52,499 nt of DNA from CAWVWD01 sp965662365 (GCA_965662365.1 CBFIHR010000025.1:1-52499), one strand, 5' to 3'. Positions 8,648-18,081 are shown, counted from the first letter of the stretch. The notes: a model not told the origin generated them from the letters alone. A program made the numbers and translations.

Positions 8648-8854
8648 TGGATAATTTTAGTATATTTTTGTAAAAAAAACTCATTTATTTTATATTCATA
8701 AAATTTTCTTAAAATAATTCGTTTTTTTATTGACATTGTAAAATTTTATATCTTAAACTAACCTTTTAAAGTTTTAGTAGTTTAATCATTATGTAACTTA
8801 TAGTGTTCTATACTAATTATATAAATTACTCAAACTATCTAAAATTATTACAAC

Positions 8855-10285
8855 ATGAAACAACATATTTTTTCATTTTTGGTCTTGCTATTCGCATTCC
8901 AGGGCATTGCACAAGAAGTGAAAATGTCTGAGGAGTTTTCCATGCGAACAGATCACCATTATGAAATTATTGGTAAAGTCAATGGGAAAATTCTTTTATT
9001 TACAAAGGACGCCAATGAGTTTATGGTTCATGCTTTTGATGAAGACTTGAAAAATTCTAAGGAAACGAAAATTGAACTGGATCGAAATTATCTGAGGTTC
9101 ATCGGTATTACCTCAACCCCCGATGATTTTACGATTATATTTAGTCATAAATTCAAAGGGGACACATATGTCAAAGCACATAAATACGATAGCAAAGTGA
9201 ATTTGTTAGATTCTATGACGATCAAAGTGTATGAGCGTCGAGCTTTCTCTCCTGTATTCAGAATGGTCAAATCGCAGAATCAACAAATGGGCTTGTTATA
9301 CAATATTGATCGAGAGAAAGTGATAGAAACATTGATGTTTAATATTCCGAAAATGGAATTACTTTGGGAATATAGTTACGAGCCTAAAGAGTTTTATTAT
9401 CGGCGTGATTTTGTAGATTTTCTGGTTGGAAATGATGGTAGCAGCCATTTAATTCTTGAAAGAGATAATGAAAGAGGCAAAAAATCACAGAATCGATTTG
9501 AATTTTACTCTTATAATATTGGAGAAGCAACAGAAACGGCCTATATGGTTTCTTTCAAAGATATGCTTTGGTATGATGTTTATTTTGAATACGATAATTT
9601 GAATAATCGAATTGTGGCAGGTGGCTTTTATGCCAATGATTTTTTGACGAAAACCTTGGGATATTTTTATTTGAATATTGACCCGAAAGACAATAAGAAT
9701 TATACGCTATCATTTCAAGAGTTTGATCCTGAATTTATACATGAGGTGATAGGAAAACATAAAAAAATGAATAGAGACGGTTTTGCAGAAGTCGATATTC
9801 AAGAAATTGTCCTTCGGAGTGATGGTGGGATTTTGTTAATTGCAGAACGCAATCGAGAGTACGTCCGACAAAACACAGCAATGTCAACAGCATATAGCGG
9901 ACAGAATCAAGTCGGAAATCAAGTAGATTATTATTTTAATGATTTATTGGTGTTTTCGATTCATCCGACAGGAGCGTTACACTGGCAAGATATTTTGCAT
10001 AAAAAACAATATTCGCAAGATGACGACGCTTTGTATTCTTCTTATTTTTTGTTGAAAACTCGGAGCAGCTTACGTTTTTTGTATAATGATGAGATTAAAC
10101 AAGAAAATGTAGTCAATGAATATATTCTCACCGGTATTGGCAAACCTGATCGTAAAAATATCATGAATACCGCTGGTGCAGAGTTGATGCTTGTTATGAG
10201 AAATGCACTTCAAATTTCGGCAGATGAAGTCATTATCCCGAGCGAACGACGACGACAGTTGAAGCTGGTTAAGTTGACTTATTAA
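8855..10285 (+). CDS. Exported protein of unknown function
   Basis: This 476-aa protein starts with a clear Sec signal peptide (KQHIFSFLVLLFAFQGIAQ, cleavage after the AQ at about residue 20). The rest alternates short hydrophobic strands with charged turns, as in beta-rich periplasmic or outer-membrane-associated proteins, and has many aromatic residues (SYEPKEFYYRRDFVDF). I see no catalytic motif, membrane helix or C-terminal sorting domain. I do not recognise the family. It has its own terminator, and the 269-bp AT-rich upstream region suggests its own promoter, so it is probably a single-gene unit. Its neighbours are other exported proteins but give no firm link. Confidence 0.75.
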   Translation: MKQHIFSFLVLLFAFQGIAQEVKMSEEFSMRTDHHYEIIGKVNGKILLFTKDANEFMVHAFDEDLKNSKETKIELDRNYLRFIGITSTPDDFTIIFSHKFKGDTYVKAHKYDSKVNLLDSMTIKVYERRAFSPVFRMVKSQNQQMGLLYNIDREKVIETLMFNIPKMELLWEYSYEPKEFYYRRDFVDFLVGNDGSSHLILERDNERGKKSQNRFEFYSYNIGEATETAYMVSFKDMLWYDVYFEYDNLNNRIVAGGFYANDFLTKTLGYFYLNIDPKDNKNYTLSFQEFDPEFIHEVIGKHKKMNRDGFAEVDIQEIVLRSDGGILLIAERNREYVRQNTAMSTAYSGQNQVGNQVDYYFNDLLVFSIHPTGALHWQDILHKKQYSQDDDALYSSYFLLKTRSSLRFLYNDEIKQENVVNEYILTGIGKPDRKNIMNTAGAELMLVMRNALQISADEVIIPSERRRQLKLVKLTY

Positions 10286-10342
10286 GTGATTTCAGTGGTA
10301 TTGATTAAAATGTACCAACGTAATTTTCTAAAATTGTTCAGG

Positions 10343-10377
10343 TGGAAGGCATTGTTAAGATGCCTTCCATTTTTTTG
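10343..10377 (+). terminator. Rho-independent terminator
   Basis: A perfect 9-bp stem, TGGAAGGCA with TGCCTTCCA (10343-10351 and 10361-10369), is followed directly by a run of T. It closes the exported-protein gene ending at 10285. Confidence 0.85.
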
Positions 10378-10428
10378 AGGTTCAATGCGGTGCCTGATGT
10401 CTGTTTTATTGTCGAGCAGTTGCACGAA

Positions 10429-10959
10429 CTATTCTGTTCCTTTGATGTATTTTTCGAGTAATTCTGCCAATTTTTTACTACAATCGTCGCTTGCGTTATC
10501 TTTTAAGACATCGACGACATAATCTAAAATTTGACTTTCATCTCCAATGTTATCGGGGTTGTGTCGAAACACAAAAGCATTGACCGTCCATGTACGTTGA
10601 ATATGAATAGAGCCTTGCACTTGTAGTTTTGCGGCGGCGTCTTGTCCATTTTGAGTTGGCTGAAAGTTAGTAATATTAATGTCTTGAAGATAATCTAACA
10701 TTTGTTCATAAACATATCTATCGGCTATCGGTCGTTTGTATTGAATACCATTTGTTTGACAATCCGTATTGATAATCAGGATTTCATCGATATTATTTTC
10801 ACGAGAAAATGAAACGGTAAATGCTTCATTATCTTGATATTGAAAAATGAAAGCTAAATCAAATTGTTTTTCATCTCTCAACGCTAACTCTTCCCGATTC
10901 GGTTGAGCAAATGCAGCTACAAAGCCCAACAAACTGATTATTACAAAAGAAAATTTCAT
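10429..10959 (-). CDS. Small exported protein of unknown function
   Basis: This 176-aa protein has a Sec signal peptide (KFSFVIISLLGFVAAFAQ). The mature part is acidic, with alternating strands, and contains two Cys (near 103 and 159) that could pair in the periplasm. No family is recognised. It sits downstream of the SprE/PorW-like gene on the same strand, separated by 116 bp that include a strong palindrome, so it is probably transcribed separately. Confidence 0.7.
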   Translation of the reverse strand: MKFSFVIISLLGFVAAFAQPNREELALRDEKQFDLAFIFQYQDNEAFTVSFSRENNIDEILIINTDCQTNGIQYKRPIADRYVYEQMLDYLQDINITNFQPTQNGQDAAAKLQVQGSIHIQRTWTVNAFVFRHNPDNIGDESQILDYVVDVLKDNASDDCSKKLAELLEKYIKGTE

Positions 10960-11021
10960 AGGTGATGATTGTGAATGTTAAAAATATAAGGTTATTGAAG
11001 GGTTTTGAAATGGATAAAAGG

Positions 11022-11067
11022 AGGTTTACGAAGTTTTCAAAACTTCGTAAACCTTACACTTCGTAAG
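11022..11067. repeat. Perfect 33-bp palindrome with an extra half copy
   Basis: Arms 11022-11037 and 11039-11054 are perfect inverted repeats of 16 bp around one C and carry TTTACGAAG. A further half copy, ACTTCGTAAG, follows at 11058-11067. The same layout recurs at 44006-44049. It lies just past the stop codon of the SprE/PorW-like gene and may act as its terminator. Confidence 0.8.
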
Positions 11068-11075
11068 CGAATCAA

Positions 11076-13913
11076 TTATTTATAATACGCTTCAAAAAAC
11101 TCCAGGTACTCTTGAATGGCTTTTTTACGAACGATTGTTTTATAATTATCTTGAGAAACAACCATCGGAATGATTTTATTCTCTTCTAATCCACCGTCGA
11201 TAAATTGGTTAATTGTACCTGCACTCACGGCATCATAATATTCCATTGCTTCGGCTTTTGACTTGAACCGTTTGACGACTAAAACTGGTGTTTTTAAATC
11301 CAAATAGATAGAATTGACCCTCAAACGCTTTAAGCTATGATATTTTCTGTTGTAATCCGTAAACTTCGTTGTAATGTCGTTACGGCTCATTACATCAGGA
11401 CTATAAGTAGCGATGAAGAAGTGTGTCCCGTCCTCTTCAGAAAACATGCTATTGGCTGGTTTCGTTTTATTTGAAGCGGTTGCATCGCCCGAACCTAATA
11501 TTCTTAAAATCTCTGCGGCACGCTTTGCTTCGTCTGTTTCTGGGTAGGTTTTTACGACATCGTTCAGGGCGATTTTATATGCCTCTTTTCCTTTTAAGTT
11601 ACCTTCGCACATAGCTCCCAGAAGCGCAAATTTTGGTCGCAGCGGGTTTGTCTTTGGCTCAAATGTTTTGTCCACTTCATCTACTTTCACCAGAGCTGCT
11701 TCCGCATCTCCTTTTTCAAATAAGCCGTAGGCATTATTATAATAATCCTGAATTCGAATTTGCTTATCTTTTTCTTTTTCTAAAAATTTAGGGTCTGTAA
11801 TTGCTTTTGCAAATTTACTTTTCGCATCTGTTTTTAGAATCAAATCTTTATACCTATTTGCCTTCACAAAGTCAGGTTTTTCGGTGTACATGAGGTATAA
11901 TAAATAAGCAGATTCCATTTTGTATTTATTTTCAGGGTAGCGAGTCATCAGCTGCTCTAAAATATCAATTGCCCGAGGATTATTTTTTAATCTATCTCGA
12001 TACAAAGGCCCTAAGGCAGCCATAGCTTCACTGATCTTATTGTTGGCTTTTGCCAAATCTGTGTTTCCTTGTGGTACGCCCATTTTTTTGAAAATCTCAT
12101 CGACTTCCGTTGTCGTCAAAGCGGCATATTTTCCTTCTTTTCCCTCGACTTCATCAATTCCAATATCTGCATTTTTACGGTTAGAGCGACGCCAATCGTC
12201 TGACAAACGGAGTTGTCCCCATTCTCTTTCAAAATCTCTTTTTCCTTTACGAACTGCATCGACATCGTAAGCCCACCAAGTCCCGATATTGTTGGCACCG
12301 TTACGAGCTGATAAGGCGGTCGGTTGAGCAATCGCAGTAGGTCGGCGACCTTTTGTATTTTTACCTTTCGCCGCCTCTTTTTTAGCTTTTAATTCTGCTT
12401 CCCGAATCTGTATTGCTAATGCCATTCGTTCTTCATCCGACATATTCATAATGCGAATCAAGCTATCTTGTAGTTCAATAATTTCAATATTTGCTGCGAT
12501 TTCCTTGAGCATGACACTACGAGATTTCACAGTTGGCTGTCGTTCGTCACTTTTTACCATTGTGACAAGCGTACTATCGTAATAATATTTAGCATTGGTA
12601 TAGACTTCATCTCCGTAGTACAGTTCAGCTAACAGATAGTAAGCTTCTGCTTTTTGAGGTTGATTATTGATATTATTGTAAACGGACTTTTGTAAATACT
12701 GAATGGCCAAAGGACGATTTTCCCGTTTCAATTCGATTTCTGCCATGGCAAAATAAATTTGGTCGAGATATTCCTCGTTTTTTTCATCTTTTAGCATTTT
12801 TTCCAAATCACGAATTGCATCATCTATTGAAGCATCGCCATTTTCGTAAGAGTTTTTGGCGATACTTAGGCGAGTATTGAACTCCATTTCGTATAGCGGT
12901 CGTAGTTTTAGTACTTTTTCGTAAGTCGCATAAGCTTCATTACCTCGCCCTGCACGCTGATGCAACTGAGCCAGAATATAAGTATAACGCATTTTTTGTT
13001 GTCTATCTTTTGATAATACGGCTGCTTTTGTCAAAGGTTCGATCGCTCTTTCGTACTCTTTTTGTTGTAAATAAGCATAAGCCTCTGCAGCTTCTACCTC
13101 TGCACGAATTTCTTGAGTTAGGCCTTTGTCACGACGCAATCTATTTAAAACAATAAAGGCTTCGTCATATTTTTCTTGGGCGATTTGAGTTCTTGCTAAC
13201 CATAAAATAGCTTCTTTGTGAGCAGGTCGATGTTTTAAGAAGTATTTTTCTGCTTCATCATTAGTCGGAATTTCCTCAATAATTTCCTTTTCGGTTTTGG
13301 GTTTATCCTCTTCCTTAGGTTCGATGATATTACCGTATTTATCTCTTGGGCGAACGACTCTTTTAAGTCCTTCGTCCTTCTTCTTTTTTTTCTTCTTGCC
13401 CTTCTTCTTGCCTCCTTTTTTCTTTTTCTTACCCTTCTTCTTTTCTAACTCCTCTTTTAGTTTCTCGGGGTCCAACTCCGATATTACATACCGAAATGTT
13501 CCTTCAGCTTGTTGAAGTTCGCCCTTTAAAAACTCCGATTGACCGATTAGTAAATAGCTATCATCGGTCCAGTGACTCATACGATGTAAAGAAATCGCTA
13601 CTCCTGATTTTTTAATAATAATATCCAAATCACTCGAAGAAGCTGCACTATTTTCTATTGCTAAATGTCGATACATCGGCAATATTTGATTGTAATTTTC
13701 TTGGTGTTGTTGTGTCAAACCATCGACAACTTTATCCATCAATAGGTTAGCATTGAAATAGGCATTATATTTATGAGTCAGGTCGTTATAGGCCTTTTTG
13801 GCTTTGGTTTGTTCTTCCTCTTTCTTTTTGCGTTGAGCGTAAGTCGGAAGCGTCATCATTGTTACCAAGATGGTAATTCCGATAAATCGGAGTATAATTT
13901 TGAAATTCAACAT
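11076..13913 (-). CDS. SprE/PorW-like TPR protein of the type IX secretion system
   Basis: The 945-aa chain has an N-terminal signal segment (FIGITILVTMMTLPTYAQ) and tetratricopeptide-type helical repeats through most of its length (for example AEAYAYLQQKEYERAIEPLTKAA, AEAYYLLAELYYGDEVYTNAKYYYDS, AAEILR). The last 120 residues, from HFFIATYSPDVMSRNDI to the end, resemble the C-terminal domain of SprE/PorW proteins, which couple the type IX secretion motor to the outer-membrane translocon. Known PorW proteins are lipoproteins; no lipobox Cys is seen here. A poly-Lys block near 13370-13450 (rich in KKGKKKKK) interrupts the TPR region. I chose the Met at 13913 because the longer in-frame start would bury the signal peptide. 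Confidence 0.7.
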   Translation of the reverse strand: MLNFKIILRFIGITILVTMMTLPTYAQRKKKEEEQTKAKKAYNDLTHKYNAYFNANLLMDKVVDGLTQQHQENYNQILPMYRHLAIENSAASSSDLDIIIKKSGVAISLHRMSHWTDDSYLLIGQSEFLKGELQQAEGTFRYVISELDPEKLKEELEKKKGKKKKKGGKKKGKKKKKKKDEGLKRVVRPRDKYGNIIEPKEEDKPKTEKEIIEEIPTNDEAEKYFLKHRPAHKEAILWLARTQIAQEKYDEAFIVLNRLRRDKGLTQEIRAEVEAAEAYAYLQQKEYERAIEPLTKAAVLSKDRQQKMRYTYILAQLHQRAGRGNEAYATYEKVLKLRPLYEMEFNTRLSIAKNSYENGDASIDDAIRDLEKMLKDEKNEEYLDQIYFAMAEIELKRENRPLAIQYLQKSVYNNINNQPQKAEAYYLLAELYYGDEVYTNAKYYYDSTLVTMVKSDERQPTVKSRSVMLKEIAANIEIIELQDSLIRIMNMSDEERMALAIQIREAELKAKKEAAKGKNTKGRRPTAIAQPTALSARNGANNIGTWWAYDVDAVRKGKRDFEREWGQLRLSDDWRRSNRKNADIGIDEVEGKEGKYAALTTTEVDEIFKKMGVPQGNTDLAKANNKISEAMAALGPLYRDRLKNNPRAIDILEQLMTRYPENKYKMESAYLLYLMYTEKPDFVKANRYKDLILKTDAKSKFAKAITDPKFLEKEKDKQIRIQDYYNNAYGLFEKGDAEAALVKVDEVDKTFEPKTNPLRPKFALLGAMCEGNLKGKEAYKIALNDVVKTYPETDEAKRAAEILRILGSGDATASNKTKPANSMFSEEDGTHFFIATYSPDVMSRNDITTKFTDYNRKYHSLKRLRVNSIYLDLKTPVLVVKRFKSKAEAMEYYDAVSAGTINQFIDGGLEENKIIPMVVSQDNYKTIVRKKAIQEYLEFFEAYYK

Positions 13914-14192
13914 CGTATTAATTATATTTTTCAATTGTTTCAAAACAAATATCAATGTATTGTCAGAATGTGTATTTTTGCCCTCAGTGTAATTACATAA
14001 TCCTTGTGTACGCATTATAATAATATAGATTTATTTACGAACTTTGAGGAACGATACAATTAGAAACGAAGGAAATTCAAAAATATCGCTTCAAATTGTA
14101 TATTTAGTACAAATTTATTCCAAATAATTGAAAACGAGGGATTCGGATATGATTTTCGTTTACTGAATCATGTACCGGTCAGTCAGAAAAAG

Positions 14193-15089
14193 ATGGAAAA
14201 AGAAGGGAACAAAAGGTGGGATAGAATAAAGGAACGGTTACGGCATCAGTATCGTCTTGTAGTCATGAATGATGAAACCTTCGAGGAAGTCGGTTCGTAT
14301 CGGTTGACTTGGATGAATGTATATATTGCTTTAAGCGTAGTTTTAGTGCTTGTCGTAACGCTTGTTGTGTTATTATTCGCTTTTACGCCTATCAAACGTT
14401 ATCTGCCAGGTTATACAATGACGACCAAAAGCAATGATTTATATAAAATCGAGAAACGAATTATTGCTTTGGAGAAAGAAGTCAATGCAAGAGAAATTTA
14501 CCTTCAATCTGTAAGAGATGCGTTGACAAATAATGTGGAATATAAGCCTGAAAATGTTGAGGACGAGGAAAAAGGGGAAGGTGTTGCCCAAAATGATAAG
14601 GACAATATAGAACCTAATGCTGAGGATTATCGACTGAGGAGAGTTGTCGAAAGGGGCGAATTGGCGAGGAATAATGGTGAAATTACCTCGAATAGTGGAA
14701 CTATTAATCGTTCAATTGACCAAATGTTTTTTGTTCCGCCTCTAAAAGGAACAAAAAGTGCAGGCTTTCGACCAGATAAAAAACATTACGGTATTGATAT
14801 TATTGCACCTCGAAATACGGCAATAAAAGCAGTTGCAGATGGTGTGGTTATTACCTCCGATTGGACGTATGATACTGGAAATGTCATCGCTATTCAACAT
14901 GAGAATAATATCGTATCATTTTATAAGCACAATTCTCATTTATTAAAAAAAGTTGGTAGTTTTGTTAAGGCAGGTGAAGCAGTTGCTATTATTGGAAATA
15001 CGGGAGAATTGACCGATGGGCCACACCTTCATTTCGAATTATGGTACAATGGAAATCCTGTCAATCCGGCAGAATATGTCAATTTTTAA
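14193..15089 (+). CDS. Membrane-anchored M23 peptidase
   Basis: This 298-aa protein has a short cytoplasmic start, one membrane helix (about 43-64), a charged coiled-coil stem and a C-terminal LytM/M23 domain. Zinc ligands are all present: H198 and D202 in HYGID, and H278 and H280 in GPHLHFELW. Such enzymes cut peptide cross-links in peptidoglycan. A bactofilin gene follows directly on the same strand. M23 peptidases and bactofilins are often paired and work together in shaping the cell wall, so a joint role is likely. GNPVNPAEYV at the end is the usual family finish. Confidence 0.9.
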   Translation: MEKEGNKRWDRIKERLRHQYRLVVMNDETFEEVGSYRLTWMNVYIALSVVLVLVVTLVVLLFAFTPIKRYLPGYTMTTKSNDLYKIEKRIIALEKEVNAREIYLQSVRDALTNNVEYKPENVEDEEKGEGVAQNDKDNIEPNAEDYRLRRVVERGELARNNGEITSNSGTINRSIDQMFFVPPLKGTKSAGFRPDKKHYGIDIIAPRNTAIKAVADGVVITSDWTYDTGNVIAIQHENNIVSFYKHNSHLLKKVGSFVKAGEAVAIIGNTGELTDGPHLHFELWYNGNPVNPAEYVNF

Positions 15090-15268
15090 CTGGCATTGAA
15101 ACCAAGGAATATAAAAGAAATGACTTATGATATTTTACTTCATAAATCATTCAACATTCGATTCTGATTTATATATTTTTTAATAAAATACACGAAACTA
15201 AAAGGAATTAGTCGTCAATAGGTTTTCAGATTCATTGTTCACGACTAATGCTCAAAAACACATAACAT

Positions 15269-15715
15269 ATGTTTGGCGGAAAAGAAAAAAATGGAAGTAC
15301 TGTAAAAAACTCGTCATCATCAGGTAGCCTTGGTGCTTTGAATACCTTAGTAGAAGGAACAGTCGTAGAAGGGCAGGTCACAGCAAAAAGTGATATTCGT
15401 ATTGATGGAATGATTAGAGGAAGTCTGACTTGTGATGGTAAGGTAATCATCGGTGCGACAGGATTTGTAGAAGGTCAGATCAACTGTGATAGTGCGGTTA
15501 TTCAAGGTCGTTTCGAAGGTACATTAGATGTTACCGATTTATTAAATGTACGTCAGACGGCTAAAATAAATGGGGAGATTTCTACTGGTAAGTTGATTGT
15601 AGAATCAGGGGCTATATTTAATGTCACTTGTAAAATGGGTAATCAAGCCTCTTCAAATGGAAAACAAACAGAAAAAAAGTCAACAGGACAAGTCAAGCGA
15701 GTCAAAGCAAGCTAA
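15269..15715 (+). CDS. Bactofilin
   Basis: This 148-aa protein has a Ser/Gly/Lys-rich unstructured start (1-25), a bactofilin beta-helix from about 28 to 120 with regularly spaced strands (VVEGQVTAKSDIRIDGMIRGSL, VIIGATGFVEGQI, AVIQGRFEGTLDV) and a Lys/Ser-rich tail. Bactofilins polymerise without nucleotide into filaments that scaffold wall enzymes. The upstream M23 peptidase is the likely partner. The tail overlaps the next gene in another frame. Confidence 0.92.
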   Translation: MFGGKEKNGSTVKNSSSSGSLGALNTLVEGTVVEGQVTAKSDIRIDGMIRGSLTCDGKVIIGATGFVEGQINCDSAVIQGRFEGTLDVTDLLNVRQTAKINGEISTGKLIVESGAIFNVTCKMGNQASSNGKQTEKKSTGQVKRVKAS

Positions 15716-15923
15716 ATCATCAAGGTCGGCAGGTATGAAAAGCTATGCTCGATACTCGGGAATGGCGATTCAGTTGGGCGTTACGATAGCATTTGGAGCG
15801 CTTATCGGTCGTAAAGTAGATGACTGGCTGTCGTTAGAACAGCCTTTAATGACTGCTTTGTTATCGCTTTTGGCAACTGTCGCAGGTATTTATTTGCTTG
15901 TCAAAGACTTAGTGAAGAAATAG
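15657..15923 (+). CDS. AtpZ/AtpI-family small membrane protein
   Basis: The protein is 88 aa from this ATG. A Lys/Ser/Gln-rich start leads to KSYARYSGMAIQLGVTIAFG and a second helix, LMTALLSLLATVAGIYLLV: two membrane segments with the GRKVDDWL connector typical of AtpZ/AtpI proteins, which sit at the head of ATP synthase operons and help assembly or ion supply of the c ring. The start at 15657 overlaps the bactofilin gene by 59 bp in another frame. A shorter start at 15735 (62 aa) avoids the overlap but loses the basic head that family members usually have. The ATP synthase genes expected downstream are missing from the window. Confidence 0.8.
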   Translation: MENKQKKSQQDKSSESKQAKSSRSAGMKSYARYSGMAIQLGVTIAFGALIGRKVDDWLSLEQPLMTALLSLLATVAGIYLLVKDLVKK

Positions 15924-16004
15924 ATTAAGATTTTCCAAACCAATATTTTAAGATTAGGTCGGGCATCTGCAAAAGTGTTCGGCCTTTTGAATAAAAAGGA
16001 TTAC

Positions 16005-16394
16005 ATGAGTGTTAGACAATTTGTTGTACAGCTATTATCAGTGACTTTATTTGTCGGAGTTGTGCTCTGGTTGCTGTCCTTTTTACCGGTTTTTTATGCA
16101 CATCAACAATTATCTTGGTTAAGTCTTTTGTTGTTTTTGATGATTAGTGTCGTCATGTACTTTACAGGCCGATGGGGCGTAAATAATGATAATAAGAATA
16201 CATTTATCGGGTTGATGTATGCGTATATGGGCGGTAAAATGTTCTTATCTGTTGTCTTGATTATGTTGTATTATTTTTACGTAGAGCCTGATAGCAAGTT
16301 GTTCATCTTGCCATTCTTTGTTGTTTATCTGATTTTTACCATTTTTGAGTCTTATTTTTTAATGAAGTTGAATGATAATAGTAGGGAGAAATAG
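16005..16394 (+). CDS. Four-helix membrane protein of the ATP synthase leader
   Basis: This 129-aa protein has four hydrophobic helices (about 12-32, 40-55, 70-88 and 97-115) and a short basic tail. In many Bacteroidota a small unnamed membrane protein lies between AtpZ and atpB, and position and size fit that gene. The start at 16005 is an ATG; an in-frame GTG 30 bp earlier is less likely. An IS66-type element begins 71 bp after the stop, exactly where atpB would be expected. No motif points to an activity of its own. Confidence 0.7.
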   Translation: MSVRQFVVQLLSVTLFVGVVLWLLSFLPVFYAHQQLSWLSLLLFLMISVVMYFTGRWGVNNDNKNTFIGLMYAYMGGKMFLSVVLIMLYYFYVEPDSKLFILPFFVVYLIFTIFESYFLMKLNDNSREK

Positions 16395-16465
16395 TTCGGC
16401 AATGATTTTTGAAAAACTATGATTTCTTTGTAGAAAAATTTAGAAAAAAATTATTTGTAGAATGA

Positions 16466-17988
16466 GTAACTACTCAGGTATTAAATAATACCAAAGATAA
16501 AACGATAAATAACATAAAATAGCTCAAAAAACGTTGAATTACAAAAAGAAACATAAGATATAGTAATTTCATGGAAGCAAAACAGGAAATAGCACAACTC
16601 CGAGAGGAAAATCAACTTTTACGAGAAGAGAATAAAGCTCTGATTGAAAAAGTGAATTTGCTATTGAATTTAGTAGCTTCCCAAAATATCAAAAAAGATA
16701 GCCACAATAGTCATAATCCACCAAGTAGTGATAAATCTAAGCCTAAACGAAATAAAAGTTTACGTAAAAAAACAGGTAGAAAACCTGGTGGACAAAAAGG
16801 ACACGAAGGTAATACACTAAAAATGACAGATAATCCTGATAAAGTAGAAAAGCTTTATAGTAACTATTGTGAGAAATGTGGCAATGATTTATCACCACTT
16901 GGTGGATTCTTACATGAATTAATAAGTAAACGTCAAGAGGTTGTATTGCCTCCAATACAACCTAAATATATCGAATATCAGCAGTATGGTTGTATTTGTT
17001 CATGCGGACATCATCAGAAAGCAGCTTATCCAAAAGAGATAAATGCACCGATACAATTTGGAAGTGAAATTAGTGCTTTGGTTAGCTATTTTAATGTATT
17101 TCAATATGTACCTTACCAACGCTTAAAACTACTGTTCAAGGATATTTTTAATCTTTCAATAAGTGAAGGTAGCATACAGAATTTACTTAATAAATCAGCG
17201 TCAAAAGGAGAATGTGTTTACAATGCTATTTTAAATGAAATAGAAATAGCATCTTACGTTGGTTCAGATGAAACAGGTGCAAAAGTAAATGGTGAAAAAT
17301 GGTGGATTTGGGTGTGCCTGCCCCGAAACCTCGGTGGGCAAAATATTGAAAACACTTTTCTAAAAGCGTCTAATAGCAGAGGTTTTGATACTGTTGAAGC
17401 CTTGTTCCCAAACGGATTACCAAATGCTACTATTGGTTCAGACCGTTGGGCAGCTCAATTGAAAATTCAATCAAAAGATAAACAACTTTGTTTTCCTCAC
17501 CTACAAAGAGATTTGATTTATCTGATAGAATTGGAAGGCGAAAAAGATGAAAAACAATGGGCAACAAAATTTAAAAATTTACTTCATAAAGCACTTGAAC
17601 TTAGGCAACAAGCCATAAAGCGAGGAAGTCCATTTGAAAAACATGAACAAACCGTTAAAGACTTAGAACAGCAACTCAATCAATTACTTGCTATTCCACT
17701 TTCAAAACAGGTGACTCCTAAAACGCTTACTTTTCAAAAAAGTATGATTAAATACAGAAATTATCTTTTTCCATGTCTTTATGATTTAGAAATTCCACCG
17801 GATAATAATGCTTCGGAAAGGGCTGTTCGGAATATAAAGGTTAAACAAAAAATATCAGGGCAATTTAAATCAGGACAAGATACTTTCTGTATTTTGAGGT
17901 CTATTATTGATACTTTAAGAAAAAGAGAACTTGATGTCCTCTTTTTTCTAAAGCAGATTATTGCTATTTAAACAACCTGAGTAGTTAC
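16466..17988 (+). mobile_element. IS66-family insertion sequence
   Basis: Terminal inverted repeats begin GTAACTACTCAGGT at both ends (16466-16479, and its complement at 17975-17988), giving a 1523-bp element. It contains one transposase gene; the accessory tnpA and tnpB genes of classical IS66 are absent, as in many Bacteroidota elements. The flanks TAGAATGA (left) and CTATTTTT (right) differ, so the 8-bp duplication expected of the family is not visible. Confidence 0.85.
16571..17971 (+). CDS. IS66-family transposase (TnpC type)
   Basis: This 466-aa protein shows the full IS66 layout: an N-terminal leucine-zipper-like coil (5-40), a basic Pro/Ser linker with GRKPGGQKGHEG (69-80), a zinc finger with C100-x2-C103 and the CICSC cluster at 141-145, and the DDE domain. 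Catalytic residues are D233 in SDETGAKV, D291 in GSDRWAAQ and E416 in NNASERAVRNIK. No stop or frameshift breaks the frame, so the enzyme may be active. Start and stop lie within the inverted repeats. Confidence 0.95.
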   Translation: MEAKQEIAQLREENQLLREENKALIEKVNLLLNLVASQNIKKDSHNSHNPPSSDKSKPKRNKSLRKKTGRKPGGQKGHEGNTLKMTDNPDKVEKLYSNYCEKCGNDLSPLGGFLHELISKRQEVVLPPIQPKYIEYQQYGCICSCGHHQKAAYPKEINAPIQFGSEISALVSYFNVFQYVPYQRLKLLFKDIFNLSISEGSIQNLLNKSASKGECVYNAILNEIEIASYVGSDETGAKVNGEKWWIWVCLPRNLGGQNIENTFLKASNSRGFDTVEALFPNGLPNATIGSDRWAAQLKIQSKDKQLCFPHLQRDLIYLIELEGEKDEKQWATKFKNLLHKALELRQQAIKRGSPFEKHEQTVKDLEQQLNQLLAIPLSKQVTPKTLTFQKSMIKYRNYLFPCLYDLEIPPDNNASERAVRNIKVKQKISGQFKSGQDTFCILRSIIDTLRKRELDVLFFLKQIIAI

Positions 17989-18020
17989 CTATTTTTTAAT
18001 CAATATTTACTAAACTAAAA

Positions 18021-18052
18021 TCCGTCATTCCAACTTAGGTCGGAATGACGGA
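18021..18052 (-). terminator. Hairpin after the TonB receptor gene
   Basis: TCCGTCATTCCAAC (18021-18034) pairs with GTCGGAATGACGGA (18039-18052) around a short loop. Read on the minus strand it follows the receptor stop codon, and a TTTTAG stretch comes after it. Confidence 0.7.
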
Positions 18053-18081
18053 CTTGATGCTCGGGACTTTTATAACCTAAT

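Noticed and set aside
13973..13980. Plus-strand TATTTTTG box upstream of the M23 gene
   Set aside because: It lies over 200 bp from the start with no -33 element at a suitable distance, inside the leader of the opposite gene.
13914..14015. Longer SprE/PorW-like start at 14015
   Set aside because: It would put 34 polar residues before the signal segment.
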